Part shown: positions 43,348 to 52,789 of the stretch, piece by piece
How positions within the stretch are numbered: position 1 is the first letter of the stretch
Layout: every line of letters starts with the position of its first letter
Assembly: GCA_031270065.1 (NCBI GenBank)
Contig: JAISYF010000082.1
Coordinates: 37,126-101,125, forward strand
Direction of reading: 5' to 3'
Origin: Prevotellaceae bacterium
GTDB lineage: Bacteria; Bacteroidota; Bacteroidia; Bacteroidales; Paludibacteraceae
DNA length: 64,000 nt
Made by a program: the position numbers and the translations under genes
The notes under the pieces: generated by a model
What the model saw: only the letters and a program-made list of their open reading frames with translations
The model's database searches: none
What the model was told of the DNA's origin: nothing

Positions 43348-45642
43348 TTAAAAATTCACCTCTATTCCTCCATGAATATTTACCCCCGCCTGTGCATAAT
43401 ACCAAGCCAAATATTTTTGATTTTGAGGTAAAAAATTGCCGTTTGCGTCTGCGCCCTTGAAATAAGAATTAGCACCGCCATTTGAGGCGTAACGCATATT
43501 AAGTAAATTATTCGCCATAATTTTGAAAACCACCGTAGGAGCGCGATTAATCGCACTCTTACCGCAAAACAGCGAATAGGCTAACACCAAGTTTGTAACC
43601 GAATACGGCTTCAACATTGCGCTTTTATTCTGCGTGTTGTCTAAATATTGCTTGCCGACAAAAAGCGTTTGCAGATTTGCGCTAAAACCCTTTATATCAA
43701 CCGAAAACAAACTGCCTGCAATAATATTCGGCGAAAAAGAAATATCGGTTTTGCCGTAATTTACCTCAACTTGTCCCTCATTTTCAATCACTTGCGTGTT
43801 GTCCCAGTCGGCATACCAATCATCAACCCAATCGGTAAAATTCAGAATTTTGTTTTGGCTCAAAGTTACATTCAAGTTCCAACGCAGCCATTCTGTAATT
43901 AAAACACCGCCGATAATTTCGATGCCCGCGCGGTAGGATTTTTTGACATTTTGCGTCAATGCTGCGCCTGTGTCAGAGTATTTTCCAGTCAAAACAAGTT
44001 GATTTTTGTAGTTCATAAAGTATAGATTTACACCGACAAAAAAAATCTTTTTCGGAAAATTATAGTTATATCCGAGTTCATAATCAAACAGCGTTTCAGG
44101 TTTTGGAATATCGTGAATGCCTGCCTCTGTGTAGTTTTTGCGTGTCGGCTCGCGGTTAGCAACGGCAAAAGTGAAGTAGGCGTTATGCCCGAATTTTGAA
44201 TAATTTATACCCGCTTTCGGATTAAAAAAATGGAATTTTTTGTTAATCGGAATGCTGTCCAAATCCTCATCATTAATTCCGTTTATCTTATAATTAATGT
44301 GTCGATACTGCAAATCGGCAAAAATGGAAAGCCCTTTTAAAATTTCGTAACTTGCTTTGAGATAAACATTTGCATCAAATTTTTCTGCATTATTTCTATA
44401 ATATTCAAAATCCTTTTCCAATGGCAAAGGGTAATTTTTCAGCCAAAGCACATTGCCGAAATGCGCGCCGTTGTAGTTATTCGCCGCGCCGCCCAAAATC
44501 GCGTTTAATTTTTCATTTTTATAATTTACTGAAAAAACGCCACCGTAAAAGTAATTTTCAAGGTTTTTTCGGCGAACTAAATCGGAACGTTTTATGGTTT
44601 CAGAATTTTCATTAACAAAATTTTGCAAACCATAAGCCGAAAATTTCGCGTTGTCTTTCCATTGCTCATAATAACCGTTTCCGTAAGTAAAATGCAGCGC
44701 AGCACTGATATTCCAATGATTATTGAACTGATGTGCGAAGTGAAGTTGAGCGTTTTGCTGCGCATAATTATCGGTTTGATTTTTATAAAAACCAGTAATT
44801 ACGCTGTCTTGTCCGTCTTTATCTTGCAGCCAATCCGCTCCAGCAGGATTAAAACGCGGATTTGAGGCGAGCGTTGCGCTGTCGATTCCGTCCCAAGCCA
44901 TATAAGTTTTCTCTTTTCCGCCAAAAATGAGCAATTTGACCATCGTGTTACGATGAAAATATGCCGCCGATGCGTGATAAGAGTACAAATCTGACTTTGC
45001 GCGTTCAAGGTAGCCATTAGAATTTACCTTTGAAAATCGCGCGTCAAAGGCGAAACCCGAAGGCAGAAGTCCTGTGCCGATTTTGGCGGTTTCGCGGAAA
45101 GTGCCGTACATTCCACCGTTAAACGCGAGCGAGGCAAAGGGTTTGTCTGGCGTTTTGTCAGTCTGCATATTGACGCTTGCGCCAAACGCAGTGCCGTTGG
45201 TTGATGTGCCGACACCCCGCTGCACCTGCACATTGTTGAGCGACGAGGCGAAGTCGGTCATATTCACCCAAAACACCGTCTGACTCTCGCTGTCATTTAG
45301 TGGCACGCCATTAACGGTCATATTAATCCGCGTGTGGTCTGTCCCGCGAATGCGGAAACAGGTGTAGCCCACGCCAAGTCCGTCATCGCTTGTAACCACG
45401 AGCGATGGCGTTGAGGTAAGTAAAAACGGCAGATTTGAGCCGTTGTTTTGTGTTTGCAGCGTTTGATTATCAACGCTTTTTGCCGACAGATTTTGATTAA
45501 TCGGGCGGGTGGAAATTACCACAATTTCCTCTAAATTTTGAGCGGGAATTGTGTCAATTTGCGCATTTAAAATTGAAATTTGAAAATTAAAAATTAAAAA
45601 TGCGATTACAAATTTCAAATAATTGAATTTTTTTTTTCTCAT
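43348..45642 (-). CDS. TonB-dependent outer-membrane receptor
   Basis: 764 residues: signal peptide (VIAFLIFNFQISILNAQ), a plug domain (about 30-150: LPFLLTSTPSLVVTSDDG, RIRGTDHTRINMTVNG) and a barrel ending GGIEVNF. It resembles siderophore or metal receptors of the FecA/CirA type; the ligand cannot be read. Residues about 693-702 (SAINRAPTVV) are encoded by an in-frame palindromic element near the C-terminal strands. A TACCTTTG box on the minus strand (45934-45941) lies about 290 nt upstream. Confidence 0.88.
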   Translation of the reverse strand: MRKKKFNYLKFVIAFLIFNFQISILNAQIDTIPAQNLEEIVVISTRPINQNLSAKSVDNQTLQTQNNGSNLPFLLTSTPSLVVTSDDGLGVGYTCFRIRGTDHTRINMTVNGVPLNDSESQTVFWVNMTDFASSLNNVQVQRGVGTSTNGTAFGASVNMQTDKTPDKPFASLAFNGGMYGTFRETAKIGTGLLPSGFAFDARFSKVNSNGYLERAKSDLYSYHASAAYFHRNTMVKLLIFGGKEKTYMAWDGIDSATLASNPRFNPAGADWLQDKDGQDSVITGFYKNQTDNYAQQNAQLHFAHQFNNHWNISAALHFTYGNGYYEQWKDNAKFSAYGLQNFVNENSETIKRSDLVRRKNLENYFYGGVFSVNYKNEKLNAILGGAANNYNGAHFGNVLWLKNYPLPLEKDFEYYRNNAEKFDANVYLKASYEILKGLSIFADLQYRHINYKINGINDEDLDSIPINKKFHFFNPKAGINYSKFGHNAYFTFAVANREPTRKNYTEAGIHDIPKPETLFDYELGYNYNFPKKIFFVGVNLYFMNYKNQLVLTGKYSDTGAALTQNVKKSYRAGIEIIGGVLITEWLRWNLNVTLSQNKILNFTDWVDDWYADWDNTQVIENEGQVEVNYGKTDISFSPNIIAGSLFSVDIKGFSANLQTLFVGKQYLDNTQNKSAMLKPYSVTNLVLAYSLFCGKSAINRAPTVVFKIMANNLLNMRYASNGGANSYFKGADANGNFLPQNQKYLAWYYAQAGVNIHGGIEVNF
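43537..43564. repeat. Palindromic element D inside second TonB receptor CDS
   Basis: GTAGGAGCGCGATT and AATCGCACTCTTAC are near inverted copies (12/14) with no loop. In the gene frame it encodes SAINRAPTV. Confidence 0.65.
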
Positions 45643-45838
45643 AACAAATAAAAATTTTAATAAATAAAAAAAGTTAATTATTCATTGTTAATTGTTCATT
45701 AACAACGTGTTATGAGTGCTTAAAAAAGGAAAGAAAATTTGCTTTTTCCCCATTCTGCCATTACGCAGCGGGTTCAAAGGGTATAATCTCAGCCGTAGCA
45801 CCCCTGATGTCAATTACGAATTACGAATTAAGAAGTAC

Positions 45839-45864
45839 GAGTTTGTTTAAATTTTAGACAAATA
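45839..45864 (+). repeat. 26-bp direct repeat, copy 2
   Basis: The same 26 bases as 34463-34488. The surrounding intergenic stretch (45643-46002) also holds ATTACGAATTACGAATTA units (45824-45842 and, inverted, 45899-45915), an element-A-like piece (about 45765-45795) and two promoters. No gene is seen. Confidence 0.6.
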
Positions 45865-45933
45865 CTTAAACGGTTTCTAAAAATTATGAATTAAAAAAAC
45901 GTAATTCGTAATTCATAAATTGAATTGACGGTG

Positions 45934-45941
45934 CAAAGGTA
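45934..45941 (-). promoter_or_regulatory. -7 box for second TonB receptor
   Basis: CAAAGGTA on the plus strand is TACCTTTG on the minus strand, about 290 nt before the receptor start; the leader would contain the repeats of this region. Confidence 0.4.
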
Positions 45942-46002
45942 CAAAAAATTACGATTTTTTTTGTAAAAAATTAAAAAAATTTTTTTGTATTAAAAATTTT
46001 TG

Positions 46003-46010
46003 TACTTTTG
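46003..46010 (+). promoter_or_regulatory. -7 box for topA
   Basis: TACTTTTG followed by CAGCC, about 115 nt before the topA ATG at 46126. Confidence 0.55.
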
Positions 46011-46125
46011 CAGCCTCAAATTTTATACACATTAATAATATTATATAATAAAACAAAGGCAAACATTGAAATATTCTTGTACAAGTTGTTTTTCTTTGCT
46101 CTTTGTTCTTTATTCTGAAAAAATT

Positions 46126-48657
46126 ATGCAAAATCTTGTAATAGTGGAGTCGCCTGCAAAGGCAAAAACAATTCAAAAATTTTTGGGAAAGGAATTCCTT
46201 GTGAAGTCGAGTTATGGACATATTCGCGACTTGGTTGACAAGTCGTTTGAAAACGAATTATCACAAAAATATCGCCCGACTTATGTGGTGATGCCTGACA
46301 AAAAAGAGGTTGTGCAGGAGTTGAAAAAAAATGCTAAAACCGCTAAAATTGTGTGGCTTGCAACCGATGAAGACCGTGAGGGAGAGGCTATTGCGTGGCA
46401 TTTGGCTGATGAATTGGAGTTGAAAAAGGAAAATTCTCGGAGAATTGCGTTTCACGAAATAACCAAGCCTGCAATAGCAAAGGCAATCGAAAATCCGCGC
46501 GAAATTGACATGAACCTTGTTGATGCTCAGCAAGCGCGCAGAGTGCTGGACAAAGTTGTGGGGTTTGAACTCTCTCCTATCTTGTGGAAAAAGGTGAAAA
46601 ACAACCTCTCCGCAGGGCGCGTGCAGTCAGTTACGGTGAGGTTGATTGTGGAACGCGAACGCGAAATTCAAAATTTCAACTCGGTGAGTTCATATCGCGT
46701 TGTGGCTCAGTTTGTTACAGAAGACGGCAAAACTTTTAAGGCGGAATTAATCAATAATATTCCGAAAAAAGAAGAGGCTCTGAAATTTTTGGAAATTTGC
46801 AAAAACGCGCAGTTTAAAATAGAAAATATAACCAAAACAGACGGCAAACGCACTCCCGCCGCGCCTTTTACCACCTCTACTTTGCAGCAGGAGGCAGCAA
46901 GAAAACTCGGTTTTTCGGTGTCGCAAACCATGCGCGTAGCACAATCGCTCTACGAGGCAGGAGAAATTACATATATGCGTACAGATTCTGTTAATTTATC
47001 TGACATAGCGTTAAATACCGCTAAAACGGAAATTATTGAGCAATCTGGTGAAAAATACTACAAACGCCGTCAGTATCAGACCAAATCGAAGGGAGCGCAA
47101 GAGGCACACGAAGCAATTCGCCCGACATTTCTTAATGTTAAGGAAATTGCAGGAACGCCGCAGGAAAAACGTCTTTATGAATTGATTTGGAAAAGAACTT
47201 TGGCATCGCAAATGGCTGATGCTTTAATTGAAAAAACTACTGTTAATATTGACGTAATTCCGCAGGAAATTGCTGGTCATACCTCGACTTCGCTCAATAA
47301 CCAAGCCCGTAATGACAGGCAGCAGTTTGTTGCAACGGGCGAAGTTATCAAATTCGACGGCTTTCTTAAAGTTTATATGGAAAGTAAAGACGATGAAAAT
47401 GATGAGGAAAAAAAGGACTTGCTGCCTGTTTTGAAAATCGGTCAAATACTTGATAGAGAAGAAATTACGGCTATTCAAAGTTTCACAAAACACCCGTTCA
47501 GATACAGCGAAGCAAGTTTGGTTAAAAAATTAGAAGAGTTGGGCATCGGTCGCCCATCGACCTACGCCGCAACAATTTCTACAATTCAACAGCGCGGTTA
47601 TGTTGAGAAAAAAGATGTGTCAGAGCAAAAGCAGGAAACAAATATTATCACGCTAAAAAAAGCCGTTATAAAAAATGAAACAAAAGCCTCAAAAGAGATT
47701 GCAGACAAGGGAAAACTTGTGCCTGCGGACATCGGTTTTGTAGTAAATGATTTTTTGATTGAGAATTTTCCAACAATTTTAGACTATAATTTTACTGCGA
47801 ACATTGAGCAGGAATTTGACGAAATTGCTGAGGGAAAAATGGCTTGGATTGACGAAATTTTGAATTTTTACAAAGATTTTCACCCCGTTGTCGAGAAAGT
47901 TAAAAACGATAGAACGGACAAAAAAGTCGGGGAACGATTGTTAGGAGTTGAGCCAAAAACAGGAAAACCTGTTTTTGTGAAAATTGGGCGTTTCGGCGCA
48001 ATGGTGCAAATTGGCGAGGCAACAGAAAACGGAGAAAAACCGCTTTTCGCCTCGCTGCAAACAGGGCAAAGTATTGAAACACTGACGCTTAACGAGGCTT
48101 TGGAACTATTTAAACTGCCTATGAATCTTGGCAAATATGAGAGTGAAGAGTTGATTGTGGCAGTCGGCAGATTTGGAGCGTATCTGAAATTCGGCGCAAC
48201 AAATATTTCACTGCCAAAAGGTAAAAATCCGCTTGAAATGACGCTCGAAAGCGCAATAGAACTGATAAAAATGCCCAGACTTCCAAAAAATATCGGAAAA
48301 TTTGAGGGCGAAGATTTGATTGCTGCTGCGGGACGTTTTGGCGCGTACTTGAAATTCGGCGCAACTTTTGTGTCAATTCCAAAAGGTGAAAATCCGCTTG
48401 AACTCACTCTGCAACGCGCCACCGAAATTATTTTGGCTAAACGCGATGCCGACAAAAATAAGGAAATAAAAATTTTTGCATCAGACGATATTAAAGTGTT
48501 AAATGGGCGTTGGGGTGCGTACATCGCCCACGCAGGCAACAACTACAAAATTCCCAAAAGCACAGACGCAAAACTGCTGACGTTGGAGGATTGCAAAAAA
48601 ATTATTGCAGAGCAGCCTGCAAGCGAAAAGAGAAAAGTATTTCGGAAAAAAAAATAA
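46126..48657 (+). CDS. topA: DNA topoisomerase I
   Basis: 843 residues from MQNLVIVESPAKAKTI, the standard type IA start. It has the Toprim motif (ATDEDREGEAIAWHL), the catalytic tyrosine in ITYMRTDS, and C-terminal four-fold TopA_C repeats (for example IGRFGAMVQIG, GRFGAYLKFGAT, GRWGAYIAHAG). It relaxes negative supercoils. About 20 extra residues (near 379-400, IAGHTSTSLNNQARND) interrupt the normal run into QFVATGEVIKF and match palindromic elements at DNA level. Confidence 0.95.
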   Translation: MQNLVIVESPAKAKTIQKFLGKEFLVKSSYGHIRDLVDKSFENELSQKYRPTYVVMPDKKEVVQELKKNAKTAKIVWLATDEDREGEAIAWHLADELELKKENSRRIAFHEITKPAIAKAIENPREIDMNLVDAQQARRVLDKVVGFELSPILWKKVKNNLSAGRVQSVTVRLIVEREREIQNFNSVSSYRVVAQFVTEDGKTFKAELINNIPKKEEALKFLEICKNAQFKIENITKTDGKRTPAAPFTTSTLQQEAARKLGFSVSQTMRVAQSLYEAGEITYMRTDSVNLSDIALNTAKTEIIEQSGEKYYKRRQYQTKSKGAQEAHEAIRPTFLNVKEIAGTPQEKRLYELIWKRTLASQMADALIEKTTVNIDVIPQEIAGHTSTSLNNQARNDRQQFVATGEVIKFDGFLKVYMESKDDENDEEKKDLLPVLKIGQILDREEITAIQSFTKHPFRYSEASLVKKLEELGIGRPSTYAATISTIQQRGYVEKKDVSEQKQETNIITLKKAVIKNETKASKEIADKGKLVPADIGFVVNDFLIENFPTILDYNFTANIEQEFDEIAEGKMAWIDEILNFYKDFHPVVEKVKNDRTDKKVGERLLGVEPKTGKPVFVKIGRFGAMVQIGEATENGEKPLFASLQTGQSIETLTLNEALELFKLPMNLGKYESEELIVAVGRFGAYLKFGATNISLPKGKNPLEMTLESAIELIKMPRLPKNIGKFEGEDLIAAAGRFGAYLKFGATFVSIPKGENPLELTLQRATEIILAKRDADKNKEIKIFASDDIKVLNGRWGAYIAHAGNNYKIPKSTDAKLLTLEDCKKIIAEQPASEKRKVFRKKK
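47262..47325. repeat. Nested palindromic elements A and B inside topA
   Basis: GAAATTGCTGGTCA on one side and AAGCCCGTAATGACAGG on the other are element-A halves. The piece between them (CTCGACTTCGCTCAATAA) resembles element B of 26155-26190. The frame is open throughout. Confidence 0.55.
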
Positions 48658-48675
48658 ATAAAATTCACGCATTTG

Positions 48676-48702
48676 TATGGGCGAAAAATTTTTTCGCCCA
48701 TA
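48676..48702. terminator. Bidirectional terminator between topA and fabD
   Basis: TATGGGCGAAAA (48676-48687) and TTTTCGCCCATA (48691-48702) are perfect 12-bp arms with A and T runs on the loop side. It sits between two convergent genes. Confidence 0.7.
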
Positions 48703-48740
48703 TATTGTTTGTTCCCTGTCAAAGCCCGCAATCCTTTCAA

Positions 48741-49607
48741 TTATGCAAAAATTTCAGGTGCAATTTTTTTGATTAAGCCCTGTAAAACTGCGCCAGGTCC
48801 CAACTCGGTAAAGAATTTTGCGCCGTCTGCAACCATATTTTGCACTGTTTGTGTCCAGCAGACAGGCGATGTGAGTTGAGCAATAAGATTCTGCTTGATT
48901 TCCAATGAGTTAGAGTGCGGTTTTGCATCAACATTTTGGTAAACAGGGCAAACAGGCTCGCTGAAATTCGTTGCTGAAATTGCCTTTTCCAATTCATCTT
49001 TGGCAGGTTGCATACAAGGCGAATGAAATCCTCCGCCTACTTGCAGCATAAGAGCGCGTTTTGCGCCCGCCTCTTTGAGTTTTGCACAGGCAGTTTCCAC
49101 CGCCAAAAATTCGCCCGAAATCACAAGTTGTCCCACACAATTATAGTTTGCTGCCACCACAATTCCAGAAATTTCAGCGCAAATTTTTTCCACAACCTCG
49201 TCTGCAAGCCCGATTATCGCTGCCATTGTTGATGGATTCTGCTCGCAAGCCTTTTGCATTGCGAATGCACGCGCAGCAACAAGTTTTAAGCCGTCAGAGA
49301 AGGTCAATGCCTGCGCCGCCGTCAATGCCGAAAACTCGCCTAACGAATGTCCCGCAACCATATCTGGCTGAAAATCAGCACCTAATACCTTTGCCGAAAT
49401 AACAGAATGGAGAAAAACGGCAGGCTGCGTTACTTTCGTTTGTTTCAACTCCCCGTCTGTTCCGCCAAACATAATATCGGTAATTCTAAAACCAAGAATT
49501 TGGTTTGCCTGTTCAAATAAATCGTGCGCAAGAGGCGAATTTTGGTACAAATCCTGCCCCATTCCTACAAATTGCGCACCTTGTCCTGGAAATACAAATG
49601 CTTTCAT
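48741..49607 (-). CDS. fabD: Malonyl-CoA:ACP transacylase
   Basis: 288 residues from MKAFVFPGQGAQFVGMG. It loads malonate onto acyl carrier protein for fatty acid synthesis. The catalytic Ser is in GHSLGEFSAL and the His in GGFHSPCMQPA. The reading frame extends upstream, but the FPGQGAQ start is universal. A minus-strand TACCTTTG box (49783-49790) gives a 176-nt leader. It may also serve the polyene cluster at 54-63 kb, though it is not part of it. Confidence 0.94.
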   Translation of the reverse strand: MKAFVFPGQGAQFVGMGQDLYQNSPLAHDLFEQANQILGFRITDIMFGGTDGELKQTKVTQPAVFLHSVISAKVLGADFQPDMVAGHSLGEFSALTAAQALTFSDGLKLVAARAFAMQKACEQNPSTMAAIIGLADEVVEKICAEISGIVVAANYNCVGQLVISGEFLAVETACAKLKEAGAKRALMLQVGGGFHSPCMQPAKDELEKAISATNFSEPVCPVYQNVDAKPHSNSLEIKQNLIAQLTSPVCWTQTVQNMVADGAKFFTELGPGAVLQGLIKKIAPEIFA

Positions 49608-49855
49608 AATTTTTAGAACAAAGACAATAGACTTGTGCAAGCGTTTTTCAGTGTTTGCCTCTGTTTCGTTTTTATTTTGTTTGTTAAAAAATTTTTTACT
49701 GTATTCCTTATTTTGAGCAACTTGCGCCCGTCTTTGCTCTTTATCCTTTCAGCGTAGCGGTCTTTGTTCTCAAAAACGGCTGCAAAGGTAACTTTTTTTT
49801 TTCATTTTGTTGGTAGTTTTAATATTTTTCCGTTTTTTTTTCGATAGTTTTTTAT

Positions 49856-49863
49856 TATCTTTG
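49856..49863 (+). promoter_or_regulatory. -7 box for the DUF4292-EnvC operon
   Basis: TATCTTTG followed by GCGCC. The leader to the ATG at 50031 contains CACAAAG/CTTTGTG palindromic sequence (49938-50010) like the element at 10655. Confidence 0.55.
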
Positions 49864-50030
49864 CGCCAAATTTTGAGCGTATTCAATCACGCTCTTACAA
49901 AATAACAAATCACACACAAATGAAAAATAATTTTTTGAACGCAAAGACACAAAGGCTCAAAGTGTATAAAAACTTCGTGTCTTTCCGACTTGGCAGCTTT
50001 GTGTTCAAAAACAAAAAAAAATATAAACAA

Positions 50031-50855
50031 ATGAAAAAATATATTTATATTTCGGCAATTATAATGATTGCGCTGACAGGCTGCAAAACAAAGCAGAATA
50101 CCACAAAACCTGCGCCAATTTCAACATCTAACGAGCAAACTTTAACGGCAGAAAATATTGTTAATCAAGTAATTAACCAACAAAAAGAGATTTCTTTCGT
50201 TAATATTTCAAATGCAGAAACTTCGCTGAATTATAACGAAAAAAATGTGAATGTGAAGTTCAGCATTAAAATTGTAAAAGACAAAGACATTACAATTTCG
50301 GTGCTGCCATTGTTGGGCATTGAGATGTTTCGGCTGCAACTTACGCCAAAAAAATTCTACATTTTTGACCGTCTGCACCGCCAATATTGCGAAAATAATT
50401 ACGATATATTTAAGGAAAATTTTGGCACGGAAATTTCTTATGAAACTATTGAAGCGTTGCTTTTGAACAGGCTTTTCTCACTCAACGGCGTTGAAAAATC
50501 GGTATTAAAAAAGGCTTTTACCGCCGAACAGAAAACAGAAAAATATTTACTCAAATCTGTAAAAAAAGTTGAAAATTTTGAACACAGATTTGAAATTTCA
50601 CCCGATTTTAAAATCACAGGTACATTTTTAAACCAAAATTCGCTTGACGCGGTTTCGTTGAATTATTCAAATTTTGAGGCGAAAAATGGAATAGTTTTTC
50701 CGCAAAAAATTGATGCAAAAATAGTGTCGCCCACACACAACTTGAACGTGGTTTTCGACATAAAAAAAATGGAACTCAACAAAGCGTTTGAAATGTCAGA
50801 AACCGACCTTTCGCGTTACACAAAAGTTGATTGCAGCACTATTTTACCTTTATAA
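50031..50855 (+). CDS. DUF4292 lipoprotein
   Basis: 274 residues from MKKYIYISAIIMIALTGC (lipobox LTGC), followed by a LolA/LolB-like beta-sheet domain typical of DUF4292. It is nearly always next to an EnvC-like gene in Bacteroidetes, as here (42-nt gap), which suggests a shared envelope role. The 37-codon upstream extension is repeat-derived and was rejected because the lipoprotein signal starts at 50031. Confidence 0.82.
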   Translation: MKKYIYISAIIMIALTGCKTKQNTTKPAPISTSNEQTLTAENIVNQVINQQKEISFVNISNAETSLNYNEKNVNVKFSIKIVKDKDITISVLPLLGIEMFRLQLTPKKFYIFDRLHRQYCENNYDIFKENFGTEISYETIEALLLNRLFSLNGVEKSVLKKAFTAEQKTEKYLLKSVKKVENFEHRFEISPDFKITGTFLNQNSLDAVSLNYSNFEAKNGIVFPQKIDAKIVSPTHNLNVVFDIKKMELNKAFEMSETDLSRYTKVDCSTILPL

Positions 50856-50897
50856 CAGTTAATTTTTTTATCTATTTACAAAAAAAATACAAACAGT

Positions 50898-52184
50898 ATG
50901 AAAAAAATATTTTGCATTATTCTGCTAATTTTTTGCAGTTATTCCGCTAACAGTCAAACAATTAAGGAATTAGAGGTGCAGAAAAAAAAGGCAGCCGAAA
51001 AAGTCGCTTTGACGCAAAAATTGCTCAACGAAACAAAAAAATCAAAGAATGGAACGGAACGGCAAATCACACTCCTGTCGCGTTCTATTGAGCAGACAAA
51101 CGCATTAATTTTAGCAATGAACAGCGAAATTGACGGTTTAAACCGCGATATTTCAACGCTGCAAACAGAAAAAACAGCACTCGAAAAACAACTTGCAATT
51201 GTAAAAAAAAATTACGCTAAAATGGTTGCAAAAAACGATATTTTCCGAAAGCAATTTTCACCGACATTGTATATTTTTTCGTCAAAAAGTTTTTCACAAG
51301 GCTACCGAAGAATGCGTTACCTGCAACAGATGTCGGATTACCAAAAAAAACAGGCTGACGAAATAAAATCTTTGACGCAAGTTTTAATAAAAAAAGAAAC
51401 CGTTTTGAAATCAAATATTGTGCAAAAAGAACAAACTTTGAACAGCAAAGAGCATGAAACTCAGCAACTTGCACAAAAAAAAGATGAGCAAAACAAACTT
51501 TTGAAAACCTACGGAAAAAAGGAAAAAGAGTACCAAAACACCATTGCTGCCGAACAGGAAAAGCAGAAAAAATTAAATAAACTCATTCAACAAAAAGTGG
51601 CTGAGGAAAACCGCCGCAAAGCCGAATTGGCAAAAAAAGCAGAGGCGACAAAAAAGAATAAACAGCAGCAGGCAGCGCAAAACAAAGGCAAAACCTCGCC
51701 CGAAAAATCTGCAAAAACAAACATACCGACAATTTCTGATGCCGATTTTAAACAGTATCAGGAAGATGTTGCGCTCACTGGAAATTTTGAAAAAAATCGA
51801 AGACTGCTGCCGCTGCCTGTGGCACAGGGCAAAATTCACCGACTTTTCGGCAGACAGACAAATCCATACACCAAAGCGGCAGAAAACAACAATGGCGTTT
51901 ATTTCCTTTCTCCCTCAAATTCAGACGCAAGGGCAATATTTGACGGAACAGTTTTTGAAGTGATGTACGAGCCAGGGTCAGGCTATGTGGTGTGGATTAT
52001 GCACGGCAACTACTCCACTGTATATGCGCAACTATCGCTTTCTTACGTCAAAAAAGGCGACAAAGTGAAAGCAAAACAGGGAATCGGCAAAATCGCCGTA
52101 AAAAACAACAATACCGAACTAAGTTTTTATATTCTCAACAAAAACGCAGCATACGAAAATCCTGTAAATTGGCTGAAATTGTAA
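50898..52184 (+). CDS. EnvC-like murein hydrolase activator
   Basis: 428 residues: signal peptide (1-19), a long coiled coil (about 20-255), a Lys/Gln-rich linker, and a C-terminal LytM/M23 domain (about 310-428). The domain keeps GNYSTVYAQL and KKGDKVKAKQ, but the zinc-binding residues are lost: the usual HxGxD region reads NNGVYFLS and the final HxH region reads TELSFYI. That is the degenerate form of EnvC, which activates amidases at the division site instead of cutting itself. Confidence 0.88.
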   Translation: MKKIFCIILLIFCSYSANSQTIKELEVQKKKAAEKVALTQKLLNETKKSKNGTERQITLLSRSIEQTNALILAMNSEIDGLNRDISTLQTEKTALEKQLAIVKKNYAKMVAKNDIFRKQFSPTLYIFSSKSFSQGYRRMRYLQQMSDYQKKQADEIKSLTQVLIKKETVLKSNIVQKEQTLNSKEHETQQLAQKKDEQNKLLKTYGKKEKEYQNTIAAEQEKQKKLNKLIQQKVAEENRRKAELAKKAEATKKNKQQQAAQNKGKTSPEKSAKTNIPTISDADFKQYQEDVALTGNFEKNRRLLPLPVAQGKIHRLFGRQTNPYTKAAENNNGVYFLSPSNSDARAIFDGTVFEVMYEPGSGYVVWIMHGNYSTVYAQLSLSYVKKGDKVKAKQGIGKIAVKNNNTELSFYILNKNAAYENPVNWLKL

Positions 52185-52251
52185 AGAAAATGTAAGGGCG
52201 AGTTTAAAACCTGTCCTTTTAAAAAAAATTGATGATAATAAGTTTCGTTAG

Positions 52252-52695
52252 TTATTTTTTTGCAACAAATTTTGCCAGCGGAGCCATACGGGCGCGGTTT
52301 AAAATCAACTCGCTCTCTGAAACGTAGAAACTGTCAGCAACTTGCAGCACTTTGGCAAACTCGTCTTCAACCGTCATATTAAGACACAATTTTTTTGTGC
52401 TGATAACCTGCCCAAACTGAATGCGCGAACCATTGAGTTCGTAAGTGCCGTTCATAAGGTTGCAGCCGAGGTTTCCGTTGAACCTGTTATCTTTACCGAA
52501 CACGATAAATGCCTCATTTTCAACGGAATTTCCGTTGAGTTCTACAAGTTGCCACGTTTTACCGACAAGTTTTTTGCTTTCGTCAGTAATCTCTGCGGCT
52601 GGCTTGGAGGTTTCTGCCACTTTTTGTTTTGATTTACAAGCGTTTAAGCCTAATATTATTGCTGAAACAGCCATAATGATTACAAATTTTTTCAT
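52252..52695 (-). CDS. META-domain (HslJ-like) lipoprotein
   Basis: 147 residues with lipobox LNAC (Cys at 20) and a META domain (about 45-145: GKTWQLVELNG, FNGNLGCNLMNGTY, STKKLCLNM). HslJ-like proteins sit in the outer membrane and are linked to stress or motility in other bacteria; the role here is unknown. Its start is directly preceded by the shared leader element (52696-52745). Confidence 0.85.
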   Translation of the reverse strand: MKKFVIIMAVSAIILGLNACKSKQKVAETSKPAAEITDESKKLVGKTWQLVELNGNSVENEAFIVFGKDNRFNGNLGCNLMNGTYELNGSRIQFGQVISTKKLCLNMTVEDEFAKVLQVADSFYVSESELILNRARMAPLAKFVAKK

Positions 52696-52745
52696 CTGTT
52701 TTAAATTTATTTTTAACCACTAACTACACGAATAAAAATTGAAAG
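52696..52745 (-). promoter_or_regulatory. Shared leader element, copy B
   Basis: On the minus strand: TTATTCGTGTAGTTAGTGG, TTAAAAATAAATTTAAAACAG, ATG. Close to full length match with 4811-4859. Confidence 0.6.
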
Positions 52746-52789
52746 TTTTTTAGTTGAAAACAGGGGTAAGGCGCACTGCCCCTACAATT

